Part shown: piece after piece, positions 16,857 through 24,134 of the stretch
Layout: each line of letters opens with the position of its first letter
Numbering within the stretch: position 1 is the stretch's first letter
Source of the DNA: Gammaproteobacteria bacterium
GTDB taxonomy: Bacteria > Pseudomonadota > Gammaproteobacteria > JAABTG01
Assembly (NCBI GenBank): GCA_030066245.1
Contig: JASJBY010000011.1
Span: forward strand, 1 to 26,676
Reading direction: 5' to 3'
DNA length: 26,676 bases
Position numbers and translations under genes: made by a program
Notes under the pieces: generated by a model
Seen by the model: the letters and a program-made list of their open reading frames with translations, nothing else
What the model was told of the DNA's origin: nothing
Databases searched by the model: none

Positions 16857-18191
16857 ATGGGGCGATATTTAGGCAGATTTCGTCTGCTTGTGGTGGCGGG
16901 TGTCGCGACTCTCGGTGCCGGCTGCGCCACTTGGGAGGATTATCGCGACTCCAGCGGTGCAGGCAAAGCAGTAGCAGAGGTGGCAGTTTTTAAGGCGAAT
17001 GTGGCTGATACACGCCGGATCGTCAGCGCTGATGATGGACGCACGGAATACCAGTCCGATGCAGCACCGAAAGGAGGCCTGCGGTCTGCGTCACATCTGC
17101 GTATCAGACTGCTGCCCGGTCAGTACACGGTGACCGCGAAGACGTGGCCATTTGGGTCGGTGTACGAATTCGACGTGGACCTGAAGGCGGGACACACCTA
17201 CAAAGTCGAGACCTCCTTGTGTTCCCTGAAATGCCTGAGCGCCGGGACACCGAACCGGCATGACAGGTGGATTGAGGATATGACGACACGTGAACGCGTA
17301 TCAGCCGTCGTATCCGAGTGCTATTTTGCAAAGCAGAGGAGCGGGCAGCGACGGAGAGTGCCGTGCCCCGAGGTGGAGCCAAATGAGTTTAGCAGTGCGG
17401 GCAACCCAGGCGCAGCGGTCGCTGCAGGCGAAGAAGACAATCGCGTCCCGCGTAGCTTAGGCAAAGCGAAGGCGGTAGTGGCCGTAGATGAGGAAGACTA
17501 CAGCGAGTCCCGTAAGGCAGGTGAAGGGAGCGCAGCGGTGGCAAGCGAAGAGGAAGACTATCGCGACCCGCGTAGCTCCGGCAAAGCGCAGCCGGTGATG
17601 TCCGTGGTCGAGGAAGAATACCGCGAGTTCCGTAACGCAGGCGAAGGGAACGCAGCGATGGCAAGCGAGGAGGAAGACTATCGCGACCCGCGTGGCTCCG
17701 GCAAAGCGCAGCCGGTGGTGGCCGTGGTCGAGGAAGACTACCGCGAGTCCCGTAGTGCAGGAGAAGGGAGCGCAGCGGTGGCAATCGCAGAGGTGGCAGT
17801 ATTCAAGGTGCATCCGGCTAGAACACGCCGGATTGTTAACGCTGCTGACGGACGCGTAGAGTACCACCACGATCGAAACAAGAAGCAAACCCAGAGGTCG
17901 GGTCCGTCCTCATCGATACGACTGCAGCCCGGTCAGTACACGATAACCGCGGAAACGTGGCCATTCGGCTCCCTGTATGAGTTCGAGGTGGAGCTTCAGG
18001 CGGGACACACGTACCAAGTCGAAACCTCCTTATGTTCCCTGAAATGCATCACGAGCGGTGAGCCGAACCGGCATGACAGGTGGGTCCAGGACCTCACGGC
18101 CGGTGAACGTATATCCGCTGTCGTATCCGAGTGCTATCTGGGAAAAAGGAGGGGGCGGGACAGGCAGAAAGTGCCATGCCCAGACAGCTAA
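16857..18191 (+). CDS. probable lipoprotein with two copies of one domain joined by a repeat linker
   Basis: A 444-residue protein of unknown function. The ATG at 16857 gives a short basic leader and hydrophobic stretch ending LGAGC, a near-lipobox with Cys23, so it is likely a lipoprotein; the frame is open back to 16797. Residues 40-170 and 311-441 are two copies of one 131-residue domain. Each begins AEVAVFK, contains LxPGQYT, TWPFGS-YEF, AGHTY-VETSLCSLKC, PNRHDRW, ER-SAVVSECY and ends VPCP. All four cysteines are kept in both copies, suggesting disulfides. The strand-rich core and PGQYT motif recall small beta-sandwich lipoprotein domains, but I cannot name the family. Residues 192-311 are six 20-residue repeats. 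It is monocistronic, convergent to the lytic transglycosylase operon. Confidence 0.8.
   Translation: MGRYLGRFRLLVVAGVATLGAGCATWEDYRDSSGAGKAVAEVAVFKANVADTRRIVSADDGRTEYQSDAAPKGGLRSASHLRIRLLPGQYTVTAKTWPFGSVYEFDVDLKAGHTYKVETSLCSLKCLSAGTPNRHDRWIEDMTTRERVSAVVSECYFAKQRSGQRRRVPCPEVEPNEFSSAGNPGAAVAAGEEDNRVPRSLGKAKAVVAVDEEDYSESRKAGEGSAAVASEEEDYRDPRSSGKAQPVMSVVEEEYREFRNAGEGNAAMASEEEDYRDPRGSGKAQPVVAVVEEDYRESRSAGEGSAAVAIAEVAVFKVHPARTRRIVNAADGRVEYHHDRNKKQTQRSGPSSSIRLQPGQYTITAETWPFGSLYEFEVELQAGHTYQVETSLCSLKCITSGEPNRHDRWVQDLTAGERISAVVSECYLGKRRGRDRQKVPCPDS
17430..17789 (+). repeat. three 120-bp (six 60-bp) in-frame tandem repeats
   Basis: Six consecutive 60-bp units start at 17430, 17490, 17550, 17610, 17670 and 17730. 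They alternate between a type reading EEDYRDPRSSGKAQPV and a type reading EEDYRESRSAGEGSAAVA, making a 120-bp higher-order repeat present three times. The last two 120-bp copies differ at about 13 positions, so they are recent duplicates; the first is more diverged. Length is a multiple of three throughout. The unit resembles the mature N-terminus of the same protein (WEDYRDSSGAGKAVAEVA). Confidence 0.9.
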
Positions 18192-18330
18192 ATATCTGCT
18201 CGGAAAAACCTACACCCGAGCCCGGGAGATCCTCACCTGCCCATGACCGACTTTCTGCGCCGTTGTTTGGCTGCGTGCTGGTTTGGGTGCAGCTTTGGTT
18301 ATCTCAACTGATACCACGCCAGCTGTTTCC

Positions 18331-19137
18331 TCAGTCAAGCATCACGCCGGCGCGTCGGAGGATCTGTACGCCCCGGCGGTGCTCGGCTTCGTCGCGATAG
18401 AGGAGCACCACGCCAAAACCGCCGAGCCTGCGGCGGAACCAATCCAGTCTCAGGTCGGGGTACTCTGCCTCCAGGTAGTTCACATTGGCCTCCGCGCGAA
18501 AGGGCCGCCGGAACACCAGCACTTCAAGCTTGCGCTCGCTCTGGTAGGGTGCCGGCTCGACGCGCGGCGCGCGGGCCGCTCCGGCGCGCACGTACCGGAG
18601 ATGCCGGTAAATGTAGCCGCTGTACCAGCGGGCACCCTCGGGTATATCGTTGCCTCCGGCATTCACCCGGATGCGGCTGGGGCCGTAATTGTAGGCCGCC
18701 AAGGCCAGGTGCAAGTCGCCGTCGTATCGGACCAGCAGCTCGCGAAGGTAGCGCGCTCCGGCGCGGACGTTGGTGCACGGATCATACAGGTCCCGAAGTC
18801 GCTGGATGCCCAGGTGTCGGGCGGTCCCCGGCCATTGGATCTGCATCAACCCGAAGGCATTGGCGCTGGAACGGGCATTCGCATCGAAGTCCGATTCGCC
18901 CCTGGCCACGGCGATGAGCAGGCTCAGGGGCAGGTTGGACTCGCTGGCGGCGCGACGAAAGCAGCGTTCGTAAGGATATCTCAACCGGAGCTCGTCCTTG
19001 CGGGACGGCTCCGCCAGGAAGGCACCCCAGGCGTGCGCCAGGTCCTCGCCGTCCAGAACGTGCCGGGTACTGGCCGCGGTCGGCGCGCTGACCAGGAGCA
19101 GTGCCGCAAGCGCCGGAGCCGCCCACGAACCCGTCAT
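18331..19137 (-). CDS. lytic transglycosylase (SLT domain) with extra C-terminal domain
   Basis: A 268-residue exported protein with a signal peptide (to about residue 22) and a Slt-type lytic transglycosylase domain at about 55-165. The catalytic glutamate is Glu81 in ARGESDF, followed by the family motifs GLMQI (96-100) and ALAAYNYGPS (146-153). It should cleave peptidoglycan glycan strands to anhydro-muropeptides. A further 70 or so residues (about 195-268: LEVLVFRRPFRAE, RLGGFGVVLLYRDEAEHRRGVQIL) have the beta-alpha-beta feel of a SPOR-like domain, though this is only an impression. It is the last gene of the leftward envelope operon, with an ATGA overlap to the SPOR-like gene upstream, so the two are likely coupled in translation. 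Confidence 0.88.
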   Translation of the reverse strand: MTGSWAAPALAALLLVSAPTAASTRHVLDGEDLAHAWGAFLAEPSRKDELRLRYPYERCFRRAASESNLPLSLLIAVARGESDFDANARSSANAFGLMQIQWPGTARHLGIQRLRDLYDPCTNVRAGARYLRELLVRYDGDLHLALAAYNYGPSRIRVNAGGNDIPEGARWYSGYIYRHLRYVRAGAARAPRVEPAPYQSERKLEVLVFRRPFRAEANVNYLEAEYPDLRLDWFRRRLGGFGVVLLYRDEAEHRRGVQILRRAGVMLD

Positions 19138-19910
19138 CGGTAAGCTTGCGCGAGCACCCGCAGGCCGGTGCGGGCCTCAATGAGGGCGATGTTGCGTTCC
19201 AGCTCCCTGGGGCCGGCATACGCAAACCCCACCAGGTATCTCCCGTGCCGATTACGTCTGATCTCTATGGGCAGACCGGTCGCCGCGCCGATATGGGAGG
19301 CGAAGCCGGCGGCCGAGCTCTCTGTCCTGAAGGGTTTCCAGAAGGCGTGCCAGGCGATTGGGGCGGTCGATGCAGAGGGCGGCTCGTTGTTGCCGCGCGC
19401 TTGGGCGACAGGGCGCGAGGAGGGAAGTGTTCCAGTGCCAGCTCCGGCCGCCGCAGCACCCGACAAGGCTTCGCCGGGAGCCCGCCCGGGGGCCGGACCC
19501 GTGCTCGTCTGAAGCTCGAGAAATCTCGGCGTTGCGTCGCTGCGTGCCTCGGCCTCTGCCTCACTTGCTGCGACCGGTGGTTCCTCTGCCGGAGCGGTGC
19601 TCTCCTGGGATCGCGCGCCAGTGTCCGGCCCTTGGGCCAGGCCATCCGTCTCGCCCGCGGCACCGGGTTCCCGCGTCGCCAGCGCAGGCGGCGGCCGGGA
19701 AGCGATTCTGGGGGGCGCAGCCTGCGCTGAGGTCACGGACGGCTCCGTTCGCGGTTTCTCGGCAACGGAGTCGGACCGGGTGACCCCGGCCAGGCGCTGC
19801 GGCAGCTCTTCCGTCAGCTGCAGCCACAGATCGGGCATGGCGGCACGCAGGAACAGTGCGCCGCCCAGTGCGGCGAGAAGCACGCCGGCCATGATTCCAA
19901 CAACTCTCAC
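19134..19910 (-). CDS. membrane-anchored Pro/Ala-rich protein with SPOR-like C-terminus
   Basis: A 258-residue protein with one N-terminal membrane segment (about 4-24), a long Ala/Pro/Glu-rich flexible region (about 45-185) and a compact C-terminal domain (about 186-258) with WHAFWKPFRTESSAAGFA, LPIEIRRN, RYLVGFAY and NIALIEARTGL. This layout of anchor, linker and final 70-residue domain is that of SPOR proteins, which bind glycan strands lacking stem peptides; the domain itself is SPOR-like by pattern only. The GTG at 19910 is used; an ATG at 19892 would also keep the membrane segment. It lies 103 bp after the large lipoprotein gene and overlaps the transglycosylase gene by four bases, which links it to septal or lateral peptidoglycan turnover. 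Confidence 0.7.
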   Translation of the reverse strand: MRVVGIMAGVLLAALGGALFLRAAMPDLWLQLTEELPQRLAGVTRSDSVAEKPRTEPSVTSAQAAPPRIASRPPPALATREPGAAGETDGLAQGPDTGARSQESTAPAEEPPVAASEAEAEARSDATPRFLELQTSTGPAPGRAPGEALSGAAAAGAGTGTLPSSRPVAQARGNNEPPSASTAPIAWHAFWKPFRTESSAAGFASHIGAATGLPIEIRRNRHGRYLVGFAYAGPRELERNIALIEARTGLRVLAQAYR

Positions 19911-20013
19911 GGATGCCGAGTCCGATGGCGGTCGGGTTCTCGGGAGGCGGCGAGCTCCGCAACGCCAAGCCTACGGTAGGACGCAACCTCACGCGGCGGG
20001 GGCAGCGGCATCA

Positions 20014-21687
20014 TCAGAGGTGCGTCAAGCGTTGCTCGCCGGGCGGGAAATGTATGGCTCGCCATTCCAGTTTTCCTCCGCTCTCTGTTTGCAGGGCATC
20101 CAGATGTCGCTGCCAGCCATCAGGGGAAAGAGGGTGAGTGCGTGTCGTTGCGCATAGCCCGAGGGGCTCGCCGTCCATCAGCCGCCTCAGGGTGCGGCGC
20201 GTCTCCTGCTCACCGCGGTCCGCGATGGCAATCACGTACACCCAGGTGTCCGCGGTTTCATCGCTCAACCGCTGATGATCCGCGCCGTTCGAGAGCATGA
20301 AGCGAAACATTTCACCGTCCTGAACTGGCGTGCCCAGCTCGTATCCGCCGCCGCATGGCTCGGGAGCAATCCAGTTGATGCGGCCGCTGCTGGACTGACC
20401 CAGCACGAACATACGGGCCGGGTGCTTGATGGCCACCTCCAGAGCGCCGCATGCGTCCCCGGTGCGCTCCCCTTTATGCACCACGACCCTCGCGTTCGAG
20501 CCCTCGGTCAAATCAGGCTCGCAGCTGATGCGGCGCTCGGACGCCACCAGTCGGAGCGCACCGATGGGGCTGGCCGAGTCTGCCGAGGCGGCCTCGGCCG
20601 GGGCTGAGTTGCTGGTCACGGCTGACGTCGGTCGGCCGAGTTCTTCCATCCACGCTCCGCCGGACGAGGGAGCAGCGTCCGTGGTCCGGAGAGCGTTGGG
20701 GGTTGCCCCGGTCGGGCCCGGTAAACGTATCGGCCGGGCGCGCACACTGGGCTTGCCCGCCACCGTGGTGGCGTCCAGCCGGACGTAGGCCTCCGTCTCC
20801 GAGCCGGGGAGATGGCGGCCGTTGCGGGCGTCGCGCAGGCCGACCCAAACCTGGTGGAGATCGTCATGGATCAGGTGAATTTCGCTGGCCAGGCTGACGG
20901 TGGCCTCGGCCGGGTCGTCGGTGACCCGCGCCTCGTGAAAGCGACGCAGATAGTTCGTTACCAGCTCTGTAGTCCTGTCCAGGAACGGGTGTTCTCCGGG
21001 CTGTTCCCGGTGGGCGCGAATGACCAGCTCCTCTGCCCCTGCCATGTGCCGCAGGCGGCAGCGCAGGTTGTGGGCAAGGTAGGCGGCCAGCAGATCGGGC
21101 TCTGTGTCATCGAACGGCGAGGCCCTGAGCCCGCGCAGGTTCTCGTCGGGGTGGCGCCGTGACAGAGCTTGACGCTGTGCCTCGGTGGGAGGTCCCCGCC
21201 ACGCCTGATGAAAACCGCCCACCCAGCTGTTCTCCACCAGGTCGAGGGCCCGCACCGAGACCTGCAAGGCGTCGTCCAACGGCGACAACTCCACATCCAG
21301 TCCAATGTAGTAACGTTCGCGGTGGAACTCGCCGCAGGGGATGTCGGCCATTTCACCGAAGTGCTGCCAGGGCCGGTAGGCGGCAGGCCAAACCAGCCTG
21401 ACGCCCGGGGTCGTCAGGAGCGCATCGACCATGCGCTGGCGGATTTCCTCGGTCAGGTCGTCAATGCTCGCATCCGCGGTGTCGCCCCGCATGCTGACCA
21501 ACAGAAAGGGCTGCCCCTTGAACCTGGGGTGGGAGCTGAGCTCCTTGACCGTGTAGGGCACCAGCTCGTCGTCAACCCAACGGTCCAGCTCGCTGCGCCC
21601 GTCATCCCTCAACGGAAGGTGAGTCGCACAGGCGCCCAGCAGCGCTGTGGCGGCACCCAGCAGCCAAATCAACGGCCCTTTCATCAT
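20014..21687 (-). CDS. large probable outer-membrane lipoprotein of the envelope operon
   Basis: A 557-residue protein beginning with a lipoprotein signal (ALLGAC, lipobox L-G-A-C). The residues after Cys are ATHLPL, with no Asp at +2, so outer-membrane sorting is expected. An N-terminal domain (RWVDDELVPYTVKELSSHP, PFLLVSMRGD, LTEEIRQRMVDALLTTPGV) resembles the LpoB/CsgG-like pattern of strand, helix and strand; this is inference. A C-terminal domain (about 385-520: VVVHKGERTGDACGALEVA, MFVLGQSSSGRINWIAP, WVYVIAIAD) looks DUF4384-like. GAGAGGA lies directly upstream of tandem ATGs at 21687 and 21684. The frame continues open to 22041, but that part overlaps the preceding coding gene and is discarded. 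It starts 98 bp after the TolR-like gene. Confidence 0.8.
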   Translation of the reverse strand: MMKGPLIWLLGAATALLGACATHLPLRDDGRSELDRWVDDELVPYTVKELSSHPRFKGQPFLLVSMRGDTADASIDDLTEEIRQRMVDALLTTPGVRLVWPAAYRPWQHFGEMADIPCGEFHRERYYIGLDVELSPLDDALQVSVRALDLVENSWVGGFHQAWRGPPTEAQRQALSRRHPDENLRGLRASPFDDTEPDLLAAYLAHNLRCRLRHMAGAEELVIRAHREQPGEHPFLDRTTELVTNYLRRFHEARVTDDPAEATVSLASEIHLIHDDLHQVWVGLRDARNGRHLPGSETEAYVRLDATTVAGKPSVRARPIRLPGPTGATPNALRTTDAAPSSGGAWMEELGRPTSAVTSNSAPAEAASADSASPIGALRLVASERRISCEPDLTEGSNARVVVHKGERTGDACGALEVAIKHPARMFVLGQSSSGRINWIAPEPCGGGYELGTPVQDGEMFRFMLSNGADHQRLSDETADTWVYVIAIADRGEQETRRTLRRLMDGEPLGLCATTRTHPLSPDGWQRHLDALQTESGGKLEWRAIHFPPGEQRLTHL

Positions 21688-21785
21688 TCCTCTCTCCGAT
21701 ACACGGTGCTGACGAAACCGCGCCGCCCTGTTGCCGCGGGGAGCCAGCGGTGCCGTGTCACCCGGTCTTCGACGCGTTGACATCC

Positions 21786-22847
21786 CTAGTGGATACTCAC
21801 CCTCCCGTCCTCGTGGATCACCAGATCTCCTCCCCTGCGCCTGGACATCAACTCGGTGATGCGGCGTCGGGTCTGCTCCGGCAGGGTAACCCCCCAGGTG
21901 AGCTTCAGGGGGTCGACCGCCACCGAACCCATGGCTTTCAGGTATCGCCCTGGAACCGTGTGGGCGTGCATTTCGAAGTAGGTGTTCGGCACTTCGTCGC
22001 GCTCGAAACGGGCCCCCGCCTGCCCCTCGCGCAATGTCCACGCCTGGCGGCCCAGCAGGGCATAGAGACGCACCTGCTTGCCCCGCACGAGGGCCGAAAG
22101 ACTGTTCTCGGACGCGAAATGCAGGGTAAATCCGGGCTCCGTCGGCTGCTCGGCTTCAGGCGCTGACTCTCGCACTGGCGGTTGGTATTGTGCAAGTTCC
22201 CGGGCCACTTCCTGGAGCTGGGCCTCCGTCGCTGACAAGGCCTGCCGTTCTCCACGTAACTCACGGCGTAGGTCGGTGAGGGTGCGGCGGCGCTCCGTGA
22301 TCTGCTGCTCCAGGGCTTTGTGCTCCGACTCCGTGTTGGCCAGGGCCCGGCGCGCCCGGGCCAAAGATCCGGACAGGCTGTCCAGCTCGACCCGCGCGCG
22401 GTCCACCAACCGAGACACCCAGTCCAGGCTGGTCTCTGTGCGCTCGAGTCGGTGCGTCGACTTCTTGCGGCGCTGTTCCGCCTCTGCGGCTTCAGCGGTG
22501 TAGCGCCGGCGTAGGCGCTCCGCTTCCTCCCGCTGGGCCAGGGCCTCGCGCATCTCGGCGCGAACCGCTTCCAGATCCTGCTCGAGCGACCCAAGCTGTA
22601 GACGCAGGCGTTGGGCCTGGCGCTTCATTGCCGCCAGGTCCAGCTCCACCTGCTCCGGGTGCTCCAGCTTCGGGCGCGGATCGCCCGGACCGACCGGCAG
22701 GCTCTGCACCAGCGCGAAGATCGCCATGAGGCAAAACCCGAGTATGGCCATGAACCGCATGACATCCGTCTGCAGCGCCTCTAGCTCGTGGGATGAGCTC
22801 TCGGCCCCGGCGGGACGTCCGAATGCGGAAACGGGCCTGAGCCTCAT
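21786..22847 (-). CDS. TolR/ExbD-like subunit with long periplasmic coiled coil
   Basis: A 353-residue protein. A short cytoplasmic segment leads into one membrane helix (about 29-50) preceded by T27-D28-V29-M30. Asp28 sits where ExbD, TolR and MotB carry the proton-binding aspartate in their DVM-type motif. Residues about 65-220 are heptad-rich and highly charged (many Glu, Arg, Leu, Gln) and should form a long coiled coil. A C-terminal globular domain of about 110 residues follows (FTLHFASENSLSALV, YFEMHAHTVPGRYL, DLVIHEDGRVSIH), not the usual OmpA or TolR fold by eye. The ATG at 22847 is 5 bp after the stop of the channel gene. As the partner of the four-helix protein it would form the force-transmitting half of a proton-driven stator. 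Confidence 0.78.
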   Translation of the reverse strand: MRLRPVSAFGRPAGAESSSHELEALQTDVMRFMAILGFCLMAIFALVQSLPVGPGDPRPKLEHPEQVELDLAAMKRQAQRLRLQLGSLEQDLEAVRAEMREALAQREEAERLRRRYTAEAAEAEQRRKKSTHRLERTETSLDWVSRLVDRARVELDSLSGSLARARRALANTESEHKALEQQITERRRTLTDLRRELRGERQALSATEAQLQEVARELAQYQPPVRESAPEAEQPTEPGFTLHFASENSLSALVRGKQVRLYALLGRQAWTLREGQAGARFERDEVPNTYFEMHAHTVPGRYLKAMGSVAVDPLKLTWGVTLPEQTRRRITELMSRRRGGDLVIHEDGRVSIH

Positions 22848-22852
22848 CCGGG

Positions 22853-23530
22853 TTACTCCGCGCTGCGTTCCGCGCCGGGCCGCCCGTTGGCGACGTTGAC
22901 GAGCACCGCCAGGTGGCGCTCGATATTGAGCAGGGTACGGCCAATCTCGTCCGTTTGATGCTTGGAGAACTCGCCGTAGTAGGCCTGTAGTTGAACACCG
23001 ACCACCATCGCCTTGAGCAGTCGCAGCAGGTAGCCTCCCACGGCCCCGAATATGGTGGTCGAGAGGGCCAGCAGGATGCCGCCATCCACCAGCCGCTGCA
23101 GGATGCTGAAGGCGCCGAGCTCGGCCGCTGTTCCCGGATCCAGGTTGCCGATAGCGGTCAGCAATGCGCTGCGGATGCCGATGGCTGTCCAGATCACGCC
23201 GATGCCAAAGAAAAGATTGGTCCAGATATCGACCATATGGTCCGCCTGTGCCACCCTCTCAGGCTGTGCCTCGCGCGCAGCCAGCAGACGCTTGAGCCGG
23301 CGGAGCGAGTGAGCGTAGAGGACGAGCGTCAGCGCGAACGGAATGGCGGACAGACGCAGGTTGTCGTAGGCCCAGTTGAGCAGCACCTGGAGTTCCTGCA
23401 TGGGCGGGGGCGCCACAACGATCCAGTTGGCCATGTTCAACACGTACAGCGTGCCGATACCGAGCAGCGTGGCAGTGACGGCCCCTACACCAACGCCGTT
23501 GAGGAAGCCTTGCCAATTCATACCCTTCAT
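22853..23530 (-). CDS. MotA/TolQ/ExbB-like proton channel subunit
   Basis: A 225-residue inner-membrane protein with four hydrophobic segments (about 8-31, 59-77, 103-125 and 148-171). The last two resemble the TolQ/ExbB core: NLFFGIGVIWTAIGIRSALL, then LVDGGILLALSTTIFGAVGG with the threonine-rich pore-lining stretch. The charged loop between segments 2 and 3 and the cytoplasmic tail (EIGRTLLNIERHLAVLVNVA) fit the family. The ATG at 23530 has AGGAG 7 bp upstream, which decides it over the in-frame codon at 23557. It is followed after 5 bp by the single-helix Asp-bearing partner, the standard pairing of such stators. It differs from true tolQ or exbB in lacking tolA, tolB, pal or tonB nearby. 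Confidence 0.85.
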   Translation of the reverse strand: MKGMNWQGFLNGVGVGAVTATLLGIGTLYVLNMANWIVVAPPPMQELQVLLNWAYDNLRLSAIPFALTLVLYAHSLRRLKRLLAAREAQPERVAQADHMVDIWTNLFFGIGVIWTAIGIRSALLTAIGNLDPGTAAELGAFSILQRLVDGGILLALSTTIFGAVGGYLLRLLKAMVVGVQLQAYYGEFSKHQTDEIGRTLLNIERHLAVLVNVANGRPGAERSAE

Positions 23531-23540
23531 CACCGCACTC

Positions 23541-24086
23541 CTAACGGACGCTCTCACAGGCCGTGCACGTGGCTTCGATAAGGAGCTGTAGCGACTGATA
23601 AAGGTCGTTGGCCCGCGCGTACTTCTCCCGGTCGCCGGTTACTTTGAGCAGGCCCTGGTCCTTGTCACGCAGCTCATCGCGCATGTTTGCAGCAACCTCA
23701 TCGCGTACCCGGCAGGTGTAGCCGCAGTTGCTGTAGGTGTCGGGCAGGGACACGAACTTGTGACTGAAGTATCGGTTGTAGTAATCCTTTGCGGTGCGCT
23801 TGTTGATGATGTCCTGGGAATTGGCCCAAAGGAGAAAGTCGCTGAAGCGTCTGGCATGACCGGTATCAGGATCGCCCTCGGCGACTTCCATGAGCCGCTG
23901 GAAATACGCGTCGAAGCGATACTGACATTCCGCGCGACTCAAATCTTCCCGCGCCTGGCTGAACGCGCTCTCCACGTTCTTGCTCCCAGGCAGCAGGCAC
24001 TCCTGCGTATCCGCGGTCGTTGCACAGCCAGCCACCAGGAGCATCAGCCAGCCGGCGCTCAGCCATTTTCGCGTCGTGTAGTCCAT
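23541..24086 (-). CDS. small Cys-rich lipoprotein of the envelope operon
   Basis: A 181-residue predicted lipoprotein with a clean lipobox (LLVAGC, Cys21) followed by ATTAD, which suggests outer-membrane sorting. The mature part is helical and charged, with paired cysteines (QECLL, AECQY, SNCGYTC, ATCTACE), probably disulfide-bonded in the periplasm. No family is recognised. GGAGG lies about 10 bp before the ATG at 24086. Its stop is 10 bp upstream of the channel-subunit ATG, so the two are tightly linked, and it sits 48 bp after the first gene of the set. Confidence 0.75.
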   Translation of the reverse strand: MDYTTRKWLSAGWLMLLVAGCATTADTQECLLPGSKNVESAFSQAREDLSRAECQYRFDAYFQRLMEVAEGDPDTGHARRFSDFLLWANSQDIINKRTAKDYYNRYFSHKFVSLPDTYSNCGYTCRVRDEVAANMRDELRDKDQGLLKVTGDREKYARANDLYQSLQLLIEATCTACESVR

Positions 24087-24134
24087 GGGTTTGGTGCCTC
24101 CGATTCGCTAGCTCGAGTGTCCCGTCGGCCAAAG

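Noticed and set aside
17430..17789. CRISPR-like regular repeats
   Set aside because: The units are directly abutting, in frame and coding, with no spacers.
21688..22041. 118-codon N-terminal extension of the large lipoprotein
   Set aside because: It would overlap the TolR-like gene and hide the lipoprotein signal; composition is Arg/Gly/Pro-rich as in shadow frames.
21786..23530. Zorya defence system ZorA/ZorB
   Set aside because: The channel subunit is short with no long cytoplasmic tail, and no ZorC, ZorD or ZorE-like nuclease or helicase is nearby; a lytic transglycosylase and lipoproteins point to the envelope.
21786..23530. Classical tolQR or exbBD
   Set aside because: No tolA, tolB, pal, ybgF or tonB is adjacent, and the partner's coiled coil and C-terminal domain do not match TolR or ExbD.
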